64,000 nucleotides of DNA from Chitinispirillaceae bacterium (GTDB lineage Bacteria; Fibrobacterota; Chitinivibrionia; Chitinivibrionales; Chitinispirillaceae), in contig JAFGIN010000117.1 in assembly GCA_016929595.1 (NCBI GenBank), positions 62,001 through 126,000 on the forward strand, written 5' to 3'. Of the stretch, positions 1 through 9,070 are shown piece after piece. The number at the start of each line of letters is the position of its first letter. Positions within the stretch are counted from its first letter, which is position 1. A program made the translations under genes and the position numbers. Under the pieces are notes generated by a model. The model saw only the letters and a list, made by a program, of their open reading frames with translations. It was not told the DNA's origin and did no database searches.

Positions 1-735
1 ATTGAAAACAGTACGTGCATTGACAGTTCCAATGATCTTCTCCTTATTGTCAGATGTAAATTTAATCCTGACAGTGTCGTGAAAAAGAGAAAGGAGCATT
101 TCATCACTTGAAAAGCCTAGTGCTCTTAACAGAATTGTAGCAGGCATTTTTTTTCGCCTGTCTATATTGACTGTTAATACATCATCAACATCCAGCAGAA
201 CCTCAACCCATGACCCTCTCTGTGGAATGACCCTTGCGGTAAGAAGTTTCTTTCCATTAGGATGAATGACTTCATCAAAGGTTATACCGGGAGACCGGTG
301 CAACTGACTGACAATTACGCGTTCGGCACCATTGATAACAAAGGTACCTCTTTCAGTCATTAAAGGAATTTCTCCAATGTATACTTCGTTGGAGATTTTT
401 TCGACGAACTTTTTGCTTTCGCCATCCTGTTCAAAGACAAGGAGAGACATATCGACCTTTAACGGAGCGGCAAAGGTCATCCCTCTTTCTTTACATTCCC
501 TGAGTGTATATTTTGGAATCCCAAGTTTGTAACCGTCGTACTCAAGTGAGTAATATCCCTTGACATCATTTACGGGAAACAAACTTAAAAAAGACCCATG
601 AAGTCCCTGCTTTTTTCTCAGACGCGAAGGAGTTTCCGGCTGTAAAAATGAGTCATAGGATCTAGTCTGTATCTCAAGAAGATTCGGCAGATCAGCCACA
701 CGCTTAATGCGGGAATAGCTTTTTCTTTCTTTCAT
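1..735 (-). CDS. rpoB: RNA polymerase beta subunit, N-terminal part (runs off window)
   Basis: This is the first ~245 residues of the catalytic beta subunit of RNA polymerase; the gene continues beyond position 1. The N-terminus reads MKERKSYSRIKRVADLPNLL, followed by the LEIQTRSYDSFLQ stretch typical of bacterial RpoB. The start at 735 is preceded by GAGGGGAT. An upstream ATG at 743 in the same spot hits a stop after three codons, so 735 is the start. It lies last in the secE-nusG-rplKAJL-rpoB order seen in most bacteria, 159 bases after rplL, with a hairpin in the gap. Identity is certain from sequence and context. Confidence 0.95.
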   Translation of the reverse strand, partial: MKERKSYSRIKRVADLPNLLEIQTRSYDSFLQPETPSRLRKKQGLHGSFLSLFPVNDVKGYYSLEYDGYKLGIPKYTLRECKERGMTFAAPLKVDMSLLVFEQDGESKKFVEKISNEVYIGEIPLMTERGTFVINGAERVIVSQLHRSPGITFDEVIHPNGKKLLTARVIPQRGSWVEVLLDVDDVLTVNIDRRKKMPATILLRALGFSSDEMLLSLFHDTVRIKFTSDNKEKIIGTVNARTVFN

Positions 736-796
736 TCGCACATCCCCTCGATGCTGTACCATTAATGTTTTTCAGAAAAAAGTAAATAAATGACAC

Positions 797-822
797 AAAA
801 CACCTTTTTTTTAAGGTGTTTT
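797..822 (-). terminator. Hairpin in rplL-rpoB gap, probable attenuator
   Basis: A perfect 10-bp stem (797-806 with 813-822, AAAACACCTT/AAGGTGTTTT) closes a six-base homopolymer loop, and short U-rich sequence follows on the minus strand. Partial termination between rplL and rpoB is known in other bacteria and lets ribosomal proteins be made in excess of polymerase. That role here is inferred from position. The stem is A/T-rich and the U-run short, so read-through is expected. Confidence 0.5.
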
Positions 823-894
823 TGTATCATATTATTGTGTAGTAGTAGAAAATTTTTTTATGAGCGATGATTAACACGCCTCTTGCAAATGTCG

Positions 895-1278
895 TTACTT
901 AATTTCGACTACTGCGCCCTGCTCTTCAAGCTTTTTCTTGAGCTCATCAGCATCTGCTTTGGCAATACCTTCTTTAACTGCTTTTGGTGCGCTTTCAACA
1001 AGATCTTTAGCTTCTTTGAGTCCAAGACCAGTTACTTCGCGAACAACTTTAATTACCTGAATTTTCTTAGCGCCAGCTTCTTTAAGAATAACATCGAACT
1101 CAGTTTTTTCTTCAGCAGCGGCAGCTGCAGCTCCAGCAGCAGGCATTGCAGCGACAGCAACAGGCGCAGCAGCCTTTACATCAAATTTGGTTTCAATTGC
1201 TTTGATAAGATCAGATAATTCCAAAACAGTCATTCCGCCGATCAAATCTACAATTTCGTCTTTAGTCATGGTAGCCAC
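895..1278 (-). CDS. rplL: 50S ribosomal protein L7/L12
   Basis: Multicopy stalk protein of the large ribosomal subunit that recruits translation GTPases. At 127 residues it has the family length. The N-terminal dimerisation helix ([19 protein letters not shown]) is followed by an Ala-rich hinge (about residues 35-57) and the C-terminal domain with [17 protein letters not shown] and [12 protein letters not shown]. The start is a GTG at 1278, with GGAGGT seven bases upstream; an internal ATG at residue 4 is less well placed. It lies between rplJ and rpoB in the usual order. Confidence 0.97.
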   Translation of the reverse strand: MATMTKDEIVDLIGGMTVLELSDLIKAIETKFDVKAAAPVAVAAMPAAGAAAAAAEEKTEFDVILKEAGAKKIQVIKVVREVTGLGLKEAKDLVESAPKAVKEGIAKADADELKKKLEEQGAVVEIK

Positions 1279-1327
1279 AGTAAACCTCCGTTATTAATTT
1301 AATAATTATTTAGTTTCAAATTGAACG

Positions 1328-1858
1328 TTATTGCTGAGCACTCTTTTTATCTTTAACTGCTTCCAGAGTACCAACAAGTCCAGATAGAATTCCATTGAGA
1401 ACACCTGCAAATTTTCCTATCGGCGCCTGTAGAGTACCAAGCAGCTGAGCAAGGAGAACTTCACGTGACGGAAGATCAGCAAGTTTTTCAACATCATTAG
1501 CATAAAAAATCGAACCATCCACCATTGCAATTTTTACTGAGAGGAGATCTTTATTATCTTTCTGAAAATCTCTGATCAGCTTTGCCGGAACAGCACCGTC
1601 TTTTTTTGTTATTGCAACAGCTGTAGGTCCTTTAAAATGCGAAGATAATGCACCCCTTCCAACGCGGTTTGCCGCTTCACGTGCAAGAGTGTTTTTTACA
1701 ACTATAAAGTGTATACCCTCTTTGCGAAGATCCGCACGCAGTTTGGTGACTTTTTCAACAGTAATCTTGTTATTGTCAGCCAGAAAAATCCCGGTTGCAT
1801 CCCGAAATTCGTTTTCGAGCTCTTCAATATCAGCATTTCTTTCACTTCGTGTCGACAT
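1328..1858 (-). CDS. rplJ: 50S ribosomal protein L10
   Basis: L10 anchors the L7/L12 dimers to the ribosome stalk and in many bacteria represses its own operon. The 176 residues match family length. Typical segments include FIVVKNTLAREA and HFKGPTAVAI, and a C-terminal helical part (GTLQAPIGKFAGVLNGILSG) that carries the L7/L12 binding helix. AGAAGGG precedes the start. The gap to rplA is only 34 bases, too short for a full L10 leader RNA, so any autoregulation must act elsewhere or on the longer transcript. Confidence 0.96.
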   Translation of the reverse strand: MSTRSERNADIEELENEFRDATGIFLADNNKITVEKVTKLRADLRKEGIHFIVVKNTLAREAANRVGRGALSSHFKGPTAVAITKKDGAVPAKLIRDFQKDNKDLLSVKIAMVDGSIFYANDVEKLADLPSREVLLAQLLGTLQAPIGKFAGVLNGILSGLVGTLEAVKDKKSAQQ

Positions 1859-1892
1859 TTCTAAACCCTTCTATTTCAATCAAGTACCTGAA

Positions 1893-2582
1893 CTACTTGA
1901 GACCATTCTCGTTAATTTTTAATCCCTGCCCCATTGTACTTGAAAGGCTTATTTTCTTTATGTATTGTCCCTTTGCAGCAGCTGGTTTTGCTTTATAAAC
2001 AGCATCCATGAATGCTTTTGCATTTTCCACAATCTTTGTAGTATCAAAAGAGAGTCTTCCCAAAGGAGCATGAAGAATTCCAGCTTTTTCAACTCTGAAT
2101 TCTACTTTACCTTTCTTAACCTCTTTAACCGCTCTTGCAACATCGGGAGTAACCGTGCCAACCTTTGGATTTGGCATCAACCCTCGTGTACCAAGAATTT
2201 TTCCAAGCTTTCCGACTACTCTCATCATGTCGGGCGTTGCAATAACTGCATCAAACTCCAACCACCCTTCAGTAATCTTCTTTGCAAGGTCTTCCCCGCC
2301 AACATAATCTGCCCCCGCTTCTCTGGCTTCAGTTTCCTTGTCGCCCTGAGCGAAAACAAGAACTCTTATCGTTTTGCCAAGACCATGCGGCAGCATTGCA
2401 GCACCTCTGACAGCCTGATCACTTTTTCTTGGATCAACACCCAGACGGACTGCTATCTCGACGGTTTCATCAAACTTAACCGTATGATTAGCCTTCAAAA
2501 AGTCAACAGCTTCCACCGCTCCATACTCTTTTAACTTATCAACCTTTACATAGGCTGCATTATACTTTTTACCGTGCTTCAT
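1893..2582 (-). CDS. rplA: 50S ribosomal protein L1
   Basis: L1 forms the mobile L1 stalk beside the ribosomal E site and is a translational repressor of the L11-L1 mRNA in several bacteria. The 229 residues include the hallmarks [34 protein letters not shown] and [15 protein letters not shown], with [10 protein letters not shown] near the end. It sits 29 bases downstream of rplK and is probably co-transcribed with it. AGGAACGG lies upstream of the ATG. Nothing unusual was seen. Confidence 0.97.
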   Translation of the reverse strand: MKHGKKYNAAYVKVDKLKEYGAVEAVDFLKANHTVKFDETVEIAVRLGVDPRKSDQAVRGAAMLPHGLGKTIRVLVFAQGDKETEAREAGADYVGGEDLAKKITEGWLEFDAVIATPDMMRVVGKLGKILGTRGLMPNPKVGTVTPDVARAVKEVKKGKVEFRVEKAGILHAPLGRLSFDTTKIVENAKAFMDAVYKAKPAAAKGQYIKKISLSSTMGQGLKINENGLK

Positions 2583-2611
2583 TTGTCGTACCCGTTCCTA
2601 TTCTATTAGCC

Positions 2612-3037
2612 TTAATCCGCTACGTTAACACCCATACTTCTTGCTGTACCCATGATTGTTTTCATCGCGGTTTCAACACATGAAGCATTAAGATCAGGAA
2701 GTTTTTTTTCAGCTATACTTCTAACCTGAGCCATTGTCAAGGTTCCGACCTTGTCTTTATTTGGCACTGCTGACCCTTTATCTTTCCCGAGCTCTTTAAT
2801 GATCAATACCGCTGCAGGAGGTGTCTTTGTTATAAAGGTAAAAGACCTGTCAGAATAAACAGTTATCACAACTGGAATTATTAATCCTGCAGATTCCTTT
2901 GTCCTTGCATTAAACTGTTTACAAAATTCCATAATATTCACACCCTGCTGTCCTAGAGCCGGCCCAACAGGGGGAGCTGGATTCGCAGCACCACCAGGGA
3001 TCTGAAGTTTAACCTGTCCAACAATTTTCTTTGCCAA
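2612..3037 (-). CDS. rplK: 50S ribosomal protein L11
   Basis: L11 binds the GTPase-associated region of 23S rRNA. The 141-residue length and the motifs [43 protein letters not shown] and [10 protein letters not shown] are diagnostic. The start is a TTG (position 3037) with AGGAG eight bases upstream; no ATG is nearby. It follows nusG by 18 bases. The N-terminal Pro-rich loop that contacts rRNA and elongation factors is intact. Confidence 0.97.
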   Translation of the reverse strand: MAKKIVGQVKLQIPGGAANPAPPVGPALGQQGVNIMEFCKQFNARTKESAGLIIPVVITVYSDRSFTFITKTPPAAVLIIKELGKDKGSAVPNKDKVGTLTMAQVRSIAEKKLPDLNASCVETAMKTIMGTARSMGVNVAD

Positions 3038-3055
3038 TTTATTTATCTCCTGTTA

Positions 3056-3586
3056 TCAACTTATCGGCGTAACATGCATGAAATCAACTTCAACGGGCGT
3101 CGATCTCCCAAACACGCTGACCATTACTTTTATTTTTCCCTTTTCAGGATGTATCTCATCAACAACACCATCAAAATCTTTGAATGGTCCTTCCTTAATC
3201 TTGACAGAATCACCAATTTCAAATGGTACTTCTGAGATTTGCTGACGTGAAACCTTCTCGGATTGACCAAGAATCCTCCTGGCCTCTTCTTCACGCAGAG
3301 GCTGAGGCTTGTTTCCTCCTACAAAGCCGGTTACACCCGCACAGTTTCTCACTGCATGCATGGTCTCTTTCGATAACTCCATCTCAACAAGTACGTAGCT
3401 TGGAAAAAACTTTCTTGTAGTTTTAGTCTTTTTCCCGTTCTTAACTTGCACTACGTCCTGAGTGGGCATCAGAACCTGCTTTATCTGTTCTCCCATCTCA
3501 CCTGATTGAACAAGCTCAAGCAGATATTGATGGACCTTTGATTCCTGACCGGAATAAGTGTGGACAACATACCAACGTAAAGACAT
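3056..3586 (-). CDS. nusG: Transcription termination/antitermination factor NusG
   Basis: NusG clamps RNA polymerase and links it to Rho or the ribosome. It begins with RWYVVHTYSGQE, the conserved NGN-domain start, then FFPSYVLVEMELSKET and TGFVGGNKPQPL. The C-terminal KOW domain (about residues 120-176) has FEIGDSVKIKEGPFKDFDG. At 176 residues it is the basic two-domain form without insertions. It follows secE by 10 bases and precedes rplK, the usual order. Confidence 0.97.
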   Translation of the reverse strand: MSLRWYVVHTYSGQESKVHQYLLELVQSGEMGEQIKQVLMPTQDVVQVKNGKKTKTTRKFFPSYVLVEMELSKETMHAVRNCAGVTGFVGGNKPQPLREEEARRILGQSEKVSRQQISEVPFEIGDSVKIKEGPFKDFDGVVDEIHPEKGKIKVMVSVFGRSTPVEVDFMHVTPIS

Positions 3587-3596
3587 CCAGTTCCTC

Positions 3597-3788
3597 TTAG
3601 ACGCCAGATTTTAGAAAGAAATTTACAACTGTGACAAGTAACCTGTCGACACCGTAAACGAATAATGACACAACCAGACTGGAAACAACAACTAAAATAG
3701 TTGCCCCCGTAACTTCATCCCTTGAAGGCCAATTAACTTTAGCCAACTCGGAACGCACATCTTTCAGATATTGAACAAATTTTTGCAT
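3597..3788 (-). CDS. secE: Protein translocase subunit SecE
   Basis: SecE is the small clamp subunit of the SecYEG export channel. The 63-residue protein has the amphipathic helix with the conserved LAKVNWPSRDEVTGAT segment, followed by one membrane helix (VVVSSLVVSLFVYGVDRLL). It is the minimal one-helix form rather than the three-helix form of enterobacteria. It lies between tRNA-Trp and nusG, the common bacterial arrangement. Confidence 0.95.
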   Translation of the reverse strand: MQKFVQYLKDVRSELAKVNWPSRDEVTGATILVVVSSLVVSLFVYGVDRLLVTVVNFFLKSGV

Positions 3789-3804
3789 AGTAAACCAGTC
3801 ATTC

Positions 3805-3877
3805 CAGGCCTGGAGGGACTCGAACCCCCAACCAACGGTTTTGGAGACCGCTACTCTACCAATTGAGCTACAGACCT
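3805..3877 (-). tRNA. trnW: tRNA-Trp (CCA anticodon)
   Basis: The 73-nt cloverleaf has acceptor stem AGGTCTG/CAGGCCT, discriminator G, D-arm GCTC...GAGT, anticodon loop CTCCAAA giving CCA, and T-loop TTCGAGT. The 3' CCA is not encoded and must be added. It sits between rpmG and secE, a widely conserved position. Confidence 0.97.
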
Positions 3878-3914
3878 ATGAATTATTGAAAACTTAACCG
3901 ATCACATAAAGCTT

Positions 3915-4067
3915 TTATTTTGCTTCCTTGTGCATCGTGCGCTTCCGTTCGAATGGACAATATTTTTTAAACTCCACTCTCCCGGAATGCTTACGTTTAT
4001 TTTTCGTCGTTTCGTAATTCCGCTGTTTACACGATGTACATTCCAGCGTAATTTTTTCTCTAGGCAT
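3915..4067 (-). CDS. rpmG: 50S ribosomal protein L33
   Basis: This 50-residue protein begins [20 protein letters not shown] and ends [17 protein letters not shown], matching the L33 family. Zinc-binding L33 has two CxxC pairs. Here the first is intact (C10, C13), but the second reads C-P-F-E, so the fourth ligand is Glu40 instead of Cys. The protein may bind zinc weakly or be on the way to a zinc-free form. It lies between tuf and tRNA-Trp, the expected place. Confidence 0.95.
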   Translation of the reverse strand: MPREKITLECTSCKQRNYETTKNKRKHSGRVEFKKYCPFERKRTMHKEAK

Positions 4068-4100
4068 TTTATATTATCGCTTTTTTAAAAATTAACGGGA

Positions 4101-5306
4101 TTATTCAATAATCTCTGTGATAACGCCTGAACCAACCGTACGTCCACCTTCACGGATAGCAAAACGGAGTTCTTTTTCCATAGCGATTGGAGCAATCAAC
4201 TCAACTGAAATTTCAGCATGGTCACCAGGCATAATCATTTCCACGCCTTCTACAAGATTCAGACTTCCTGTAACATCTGTTGTACGGAAGTAGAACTGAG
4301 GGCGGTAACCACTGAAAAATGGTGTATGACGTCCACCTTCTTCTTTGGAAAGTACGTATACGTTACCTTTGAACTTCTTATGAGGTTTGATTGTCCCGGG
4401 TTTTGCCAGAACCATACCACGTTCAATTTCTGTTTTTTCAACACCACGAAGAAGTGTACCGATATTATCACCAGCCTGAGCCTGATCAAGCAGCTTGCGG
4501 AACATTTCAACGCCGGTAACAATTGATTTACGTGTGTCTTTAAGACCGACGATTTCAATTTCTTCACCAACTTTAATTGTTCCACGCTCAACACGACCGG
4601 TAGCAACTGTACCACGTCCTGTAATTGAGAAGACATCTTCAACTGACATAAGGAATGGCTTGTCAACTTCACGCTGTGGAGTCGGAATGTAACTATCAAC
4701 TGCTGCAAGAAGATCAAGGATTGGTTTTGCCTTTTCAGGATCTTCAGGATTTGTCAAAGCTGCAATTGCACTTCCACGAACGATAGGAATATCATCACCA
4801 GGAAATTCGTACTTTGAAAGGAGTTCACGGATTTCGAGTTCAACAAGTTCGAGCAGCTCGGGATCATCAACAACATCAACTTTATTGAGGAAGACGACGA
4901 TAAAACGAACACCAACCTGACGGGCAAGAAGGATATGTTCACGAGTCTGTGGCATTGGACCATCAGCTGCACTGACAACCAGAATCGCACCGTCCATCTG
5001 TGCAGCTCCAGTAATCATATTCTTGACATAGTCAGCATGTCCCGGACAGTCAACGTGTGCATAATGACGATTCTCAGTTGAATATTCAACATGTGAAGTA
5101 GCAATTGTCAGAATTTTTGTGTCATCGCGGCGGCCCTGAGATTCCGACGCTTTCGCGACTTCATCGTAAGCAACATATTTTGCCAAACCCTTAACAGAAG
5201 AAACTCTGGTCAGCGCTGCAGTTAAAGTTGTCTTACCATGGTCAACGTGTCCGATCGTACCGACGTTAACGTGCGGTTTGGTCCGATCAAATTTTTCCTT
5301 TGACAT
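4101..5306 (-). CDS. tuf: Translation elongation factor Tu
   Basis: EF-Tu delivers aminoacyl-tRNA to the ribosome. The 401 residues contain [14 protein letters not shown] (P-loop), [20 protein letters not shown] (G3 and flanks), NKVD (G4) and GSAIAAL (G5), followed by the two beta-barrel domains with [26 protein letters not shown] lies just upstream of the start. It is downstream of four tRNA genes, like the thrU-tyrU-glyT-thrT-tufB unit of enterobacteria, and probably shares their transcript. Confidence 0.98.
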   Translation of the reverse strand: MSKEKFDRTKPHVNVGTIGHVDHGKTTLTAALTRVSSVKGLAKYVAYDEVAKASESQGRRDDTKILTIATSHVEYSTENRHYAHVDCPGHADYVKNMITGAAQMDGAILVVSAADGPMPQTREHILLARQVGVRFIVVFLNKVDVVDDPELLELVELEIRELLSKYEFPGDDIPIVRGSAIAALTNPEDPEKAKPILDLLAAVDSYIPTPQREVDKPFLMSVEDVFSITGRGTVATGRVERGTIKVGEEIEIVGLKDTRKSIVTGVEMFRKLLDQAQAGDNIGTLLRGVEKTEIERGMVLAKPGTIKPHKKFKGNVYVLSKEEGGRHTPFFSGYRPQFYFRTTDVTGSLNLVEGVEMIMPGDHAEISVELIAPIAMEKELRFAIREGGRTVGSGVITEIIE

Positions 5307-5406
5307 GAAAACCTCTCAGTACATGGTTGATATTAATAAATTGTTTAGTTTAGAAATTATCGAAATAAATTTCCAGGTTTATAGTCCAGTTCTTCCCCTT
5401 AAAATA

Positions 5407-5480
5407 AGCCCACGACGGGACTCGAACCCGTGAACCTCATCCTTACCAAGGATGTGCTCTACCAACTGAGCTACATGGGC
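5407..5480 (-). tRNA. trnT: tRNA-Thr (GGT anticodon)
   Basis: Cloverleaf with acceptor GCCCATG/CGTGGGC, anticodon loop TTGGTAA (GGT) and T-loop TTCGAGT. The variable loop reads as six bases, one more than usual, making 74 nt. The discriminator is T and CCA is not encoded. It is the last of four tRNAs before tuf. Confidence 0.96.
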
Positions 5481-5489
5481 ATTAAAAAG

Positions 5490-5561
5490 AGCGGGCAATG
5501 AGATTCGAACTCACAACAGCCACCTTGGAAGGGTGGAGCTCTACCATTGAGCTATGCCCGC
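5490..5561 (-). tRNA. trnG: tRNA-Gly (TCC anticodon)
   Basis: The 72-nt cloverleaf has acceptor GCGGGCA/TGCCCGC, anticodon loop CTTCCAA (TCC), T-loop TTCGAAT and discriminator T. CCA is not encoded. It lies between tRNA-Tyr and tRNA-Thr(GGT), ten bases from the latter. Confidence 0.97.
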
Positions 5562-5576
5562 AAGGAATTTATAAAA

Positions 5577-5659
5577 TGGGCAGGGGTGGGTTCGAACCAC
5601 CGTAGACCGAAGTCAATGGATTTACAGTCCATCCCCTTTAGCCGCTCGGGCACCTACCC
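5577..5659 (-). tRNA. trnY: tRNA-Tyr (GTA anticodon)
   Basis: This class II tRNA of 83 nt has a long variable arm (TGACTTCGGTCTA region), acceptor GGGTAGG/CCTGCCC, anticodon loop CTGTAAA (GTA) and discriminator A. It is the second gene in the cluster. Confidence 0.97.
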
Positions 5660-5669
5660 AAAATCATGG

Positions 5670-5742
5670 AGCCGATGGAGGGACTCAAACCCCCGACCAT
5701 TCGATTACAAGTCGAATGCTCTATCAACTGAGCTACATCGGC
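5670..5742 (-). tRNA. trnT: tRNA-Thr (TGT anticodon)
   Basis: The 73-nt cloverleaf has acceptor GCCGATG/CATCGGC, anticodon loop CTTGTAA (TGT) and T-loop TTTGAGT (T instead of C at the third loop base). It is the only tRNA here followed directly by an encoded CCA (5667-5669), possibly by chance. It is the first gene of the tRNA-tuf unit, 30 bases downstream of the promoter -10 box. Confidence 0.97.
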
Positions 5743-5771
5743 TTAAATGCCTTGAAGAAAAAAGTCTTTCA

Positions 5772-5801
5772 AATATACTTACTGTTAAATTAAAAAGTCA
5801 A
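5772..5801 (-). promoter_or_regulatory. Sigma70-type promoter of tRNA-tuf unit
   Basis: On the minus strand TTGACT (5796-5801) and TATATT (5772-5777) are separated by 18 bases in very A/T-rich sequence, and the first tRNA starts 29 bases further on. This is a strong match to the housekeeping consensus and is expected for a highly expressed stable-RNA and EF-Tu transcript. The start of transcription would be near 5765. Confidence 0.7.
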
Positions 5802-5847
5802 ACTATTTAATTAAATATTTTTAACTTTATATTAATAGCAACACCAA

Positions 5848-6441
5848 TCAAGTGCTCCTCTTCGTCACTTTATCGATAATTCCATATTTCTTCGCCTCAT
5901 CAGCAGACATGAAATAATCACGATCCGTGTCTTCCACAATTTTTTGAACCGTCTGCCCCGTGTGAAACGCCAAAATCTCATTCAAATTATCCCGAACACG
6001 CAGCATCTCCTGAGCTTGTATCTCAATATCCGAAGCCGGCCCGAACATGTTTCCGGAAATCAATGGCTGGTGAATCAGAACACGGGCATGCTCCCAGGCA
6101 AGCCGCTTTCCTTTTTCACCTGCGCACAGAAGTACCGATGCCATGCTGGCTGCCTGCCCCATACATACAGTTGCAATATCAGACTTGGCATACTTCATTG
6201 CATCATAGATTGCCAGCCCTGAAGTAATCACTCCTCCAGGACTATTAATATATAGAGTAATATCCTCATTATTCTGCCCATCGAAATAGAGTATCCTTTT
6301 AACGATCGTTTCAGCAGTATCATCGTTGATCTCCCCCCAGAGGAAAATCTCCCTTCTCTTGAGAAGCTGCTCCTCCATCTCCGATCCAATCATCATCTTT
6401 TTCATATTCTTTGAAAAATCTTCGTTCTGACCTTTACCCAT
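5848..6441 (-). CDS. clpP: ATP-dependent Clp protease proteolytic subunit
   Basis: ClpP is the serine protease barrel that degrades proteins unfolded by ClpA/ClpX-type ATPases. The 197 residues show the catalytic triad: Ser99 in GQAASM, His124 in VLIHQP and Asp171 in EDTDRDYF, plus INSPGG. The N-terminus ([17 protein letters not shown]) is longer and more charged than the usual mature end, suggesting either a propeptide or a ClpP paralogue with a different partner. GGGAGG precedes the ATG. cysS lies upstream on the same strand, 121 bases away. Confidence 0.93.
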   Translation of the reverse strand: MGKGQNEDFSKNMKKMMIGSEMEEQLLKRREIFLWGEINDDTAETIVKRILYFDGQNNEDITLYINSPGGVITSGLAIYDAMKYAKSDIATVCMGQAASMASVLLCAGEKGKRLAWEHARVLIHQPLISGNMFGPASDIEIQAQEMLRVRDNLNEILAFHTGQTVQKIVEDTDRDYFMSADEAKKYGIIDKVTKRST

Positions 6442-6562
6442 CTCTGCCTCCCAATCAAAATGGTTAACCCTGATAGAGTTATTTATGACCTCACCTGTTC
6501 ACCAGAAACAGAAACATTTATATATCCCCGATTCTGCTGCATAAGTCAGGTCTGAAGATTAT

Positions 6563-8020
6563 TTAGCTGCTAAAAGTTATCTCTGTGGTCCCATCAGGTA
6601 AATCTTTAACGGTAAGTCCCAGATTCACCAGTTCATTTCTTAATCTGTCTGCACCAGCAAAATCTTTATTCGCTCTTGCAGCCCTGCGCAATCGCACTTT
6701 TTCAAAAATGCCATCACAAACACCGGTGTCAAGCTCCCTGAGAGAGTATACAACAATCCTCTTCTCATCATCGCTGCTGTACGTATATGCATCAGCCGCT
6801 CTCTGAGTTAAATCGAGGCCCAGAATAGTATCCGCCCTCTCAGCAGCCACACGTTTCTGCATTAATGATAAAGAACCGTTTTTGAGAATATCCCATAAAG
6901 CCGCCATCGCACGTGGCATGTTAAGATCATCACAAACAGCATTAAAAAAAGGTGTCAGTATAGTTTCAATCACATCATTTTCTACATGCTCCGACGAGTC
7001 CTGTTGTGGAACAGCTTTACGCAGATTAACAAGCGCGTTTTCAGCCGCACTCAGACTATCCCATGAAAATGAGAGTGGATTACGATAATGTGCCGTGTAA
7101 CAGAACATTCTGTACGACAGCGCTGAAAAACCCTTCTTCTTCAACACCTCAAGAGTGACAAAGTTCTCGCCCGATTTGGCCATTTTACCTTTGTCTATAA
7201 CGAGAAATTCTCCATGTACCCAGTAATTAACAAACTTTTTACCCGACGCAGCTTCAGACTGAGCTATTTCGTTTGTATGATGCACCCTGATATGATCCGC
7301 CCCACCACAATGGATATCTATTGGTAAAGGAAGATACTCCGCCGACATCGCACTGCACTCTATATGCCATCCAGGAAAACCCACTCCCCAGGGGCTCTCC
7401 CATTCCATCTGGCGTTTCTTGTCTGAAGGAGAAAACTTCCACAGTGCAAAATCTGTCACGGCCCTCTTTTCACCCATCTCAACACGCTCACCCGCACGAA
7501 GAGTCTCCGGATCAAGACCTGCAAAATCACAATATGATGGAAAACGGGTAGTATCAAAATAGATCCCGTCATTAGTCCGGTAGGTAAACCCCTTGCGCTC
7601 CAGGTCACTTATCATCGAAATCATCTGGTCTATATGCGCCGTAGCCTTTGGCCATCGAGTAGGATCTGTAATATTTAATGCTTTGAGATCATCCTGAAAC
7701 CGCTTTGTATAAAATGCAGCAATATCCCAGACCGACTTGCCTTCACGTATCGCACCTTTTTCCATTTTATCATCACCGGAATCTTCATCTGAAGTCAGAT
7801 GCCCGACATCGGTGATATTGACGACATGCCTGACTTTATACCCAAGCGCCTGCAGAGTCCTTTTGAGAACATCTTCAAAAATATACGTCCGAAGATTTCC
7901 TATATGCGCATAATTATATACCGTCGGCCCGCAGCAATACATGCCTACTTCATTATGTGCAGCCCTGAAAAGCTCCTTCACGCGACCAGCGGTATTAAAA
8001 AGATAAAAATCGTGTTTCAT
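6563..8020 (-). CDS. cysS: Cysteinyl-tRNA synthetase
   Basis: Charges tRNA-Cys with cysteine. The class I signatures are the HIGH-like YNYAHIGNLRTYIFEDVL and the KMSKS-like GKMAKSGENF. Zinc ligands fit the Cys in MYCCGPTVYN, the Cys in GWHIECSAMS, and His in the HCGGADHIRVHHTNEIAQ region. The C-terminal helical domain ends with ARANKDFAGADRLRNEL, usual for the family. The length of 485 is normal. The ribosome-binding site is weak. It starts 3 bases after purM ends, so translation is probably coupled. Confidence 0.95.
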   Translation of the reverse strand: MKHDFYLFNTAGRVKELFRAAHNEVGMYCCGPTVYNYAHIGNLRTYIFEDVLKRTLQALGYKVRHVVNITDVGHLTSDEDSGDDKMEKGAIREGKSVWDIAAFYTKRFQDDLKALNITDPTRWPKATAHIDQMISMISDLERKGFTYRTNDGIYFDTTRFPSYCDFAGLDPETLRAGERVEMGEKRAVTDFALWKFSPSDKKRQMEWESPWGVGFPGWHIECSAMSAEYLPLPIDIHCGGADHIRVHHTNEIAQSEAASGKKFVNYWVHGEFLVIDKGKMAKSGENFVTLEVLKKKGFSALSYRMFCYTAHYRNPLSFSWDSLSAAENALVNLRKAVPQQDSSEHVENDVIETILTPFFNAVCDDLNMPRAMAALWDILKNGSLSLMQKRVAAERADTILGLDLTQRAADAYTYSSDDEKRIVVYSLRELDTGVCDGIFEKVRLRRAARANKDFAGADRLRNELVNLGLTVKDLPDGTTEITFSS

Positions 8021-8023
8021 ATA

Positions 8024-9070
8024 TTACTGAAGAACTACTATTCCCTTGCCCCTGGTTATCGTACCAATCTTTACTGGGTTGAATGATGACAACTCAGACA
8101 ATGTAAGTACCTTTTCACAATCTGCTGCCGAAACAGCCAGTACCATCCCGATACCCATATTGAATGTATGATACATCTCATCACGCTCGACATTACCCTG
8201 CTCGCGCATCCAGTGATATATCGGATCGGGATCCCATGTACCCAGATCGATACTCGCATTACAATCCGATGGAAGAATCCGGTCAATATTGTCCTGAAAC
8301 CCTCCGCCGGTAATATGCGCACACCCTTTGACCGTTTTATTACGAAGCAACGGAAGAGCCGGAAGATAAGAACGATGCGGTTTCAAAAGAACATCCACAA
8401 ATGTCTGCCCGCTCTCACCAAATGGATCAGTATAATTTTTTCCGGCAACCTCAGTTACAATCTTTCGTGCAAGACTGTAACCATTGGTATGAAGCCCACT
8501 GGACCTGAGCCCTATCAGACAATCTCCGGGAATAATTGTGCTCCCGTCAATGGCTTCGTTTTTATCAACAACACCGATAATAGTACCCACAAGATCGTAA
8601 TCGCCCTTTTTATAAACACCAGGCATCTCGGCAGTTTCACCACCGATAAGAACACAGCCATTTTCTTTACACGCAATAGACAGACCTTCGAGCAACTGAA
8701 GCGCCATCTCGGGAACCAGCTTGTTTATTCCGATATAGTCAAGAAAAAACAACGGGCGCGCACCAAGCACCAGAATATCATTCACACAGTGGTTTACAAT
8801 ATCTATTCCCACCGTTGAGTGCCTGCCTGTGGCTATCGCAATCATCACCTTGGTCCCGACACTATCGGTTGATGACACCAGTACCGGGTGTGCACCCCCA
8901 CCAAACAGTGATCCAATATCATACATGCCACCAAACTGCCCGAATTTTCCCACCACATCCTTATTATATGTGGATGAGACCAGCTCCCCGATCTTTGTTT
9001 TTGTACTGTTCCAGACAGATATATCAACTCCAGCATCTGCATAGCGAAGGGATTCAGCCATAAGTACCAT
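8024..9070 (-). CDS. purM: Phosphoribosylformylglycinamidine cyclo-ligase
   Basis: AIR synthetase, the fifth step of purine synthesis: it closes the imidazole ring of FGAM using ATP. The 348 residues contain YADAGVDISVW at the N-terminus, STDSVGTKVMIA, VNHCVNDILVLGARPLFFLDY and IGGETAEMPGVY, all diagnostic. Two ATGs (9070 and 9061) are possible, and a GGA lies close to each. No other pur genes are near; cysS follows directly. Length is normal. Confidence 0.95.
   Translation of the reverse strand: MVLMAESLRYADAGVDISVWNSTKTKIGELVSSTYNKDVVGKFGQFGGMYDIGSLFGGGAHPVLVSSTDSVGTKVMIAIATGRHSTVGIDIVNHCVNDILVLGARPLFFLDYIGINKLVPEMALQLLEGLSIACKENGCVLIGGETAEMPGVYKKGDYDLVGTIIGVVDKNEAIDGSTIIPGDCLIGLRSSGLHTNGYSLARKIVTEVAGKNYTDPFGESGQTFVDVLLKPHRSYLPALPLLRNKTVKGCAHITGGGFQDNIDRILPSDCNASIDLGTWDPDPIYHWMREQGNVERDEMYHTFNMGIGMVLAVSAADCEKVLTLSELSSFNPVKIGTITRGKGIVVLQ

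Noticed and set aside
4259-4717. Long frame antisense/overlapping tuf
   Set aside because: Shadow of the highly conserved tuf gene in another frame.
5547-5810. Plus-strand 87-codon frame over tRNA-Tyr and tRNA-Thr
   Set aside because: Reads through tRNA genes; a known type of false gene call (GGTRTEL-type peptide).
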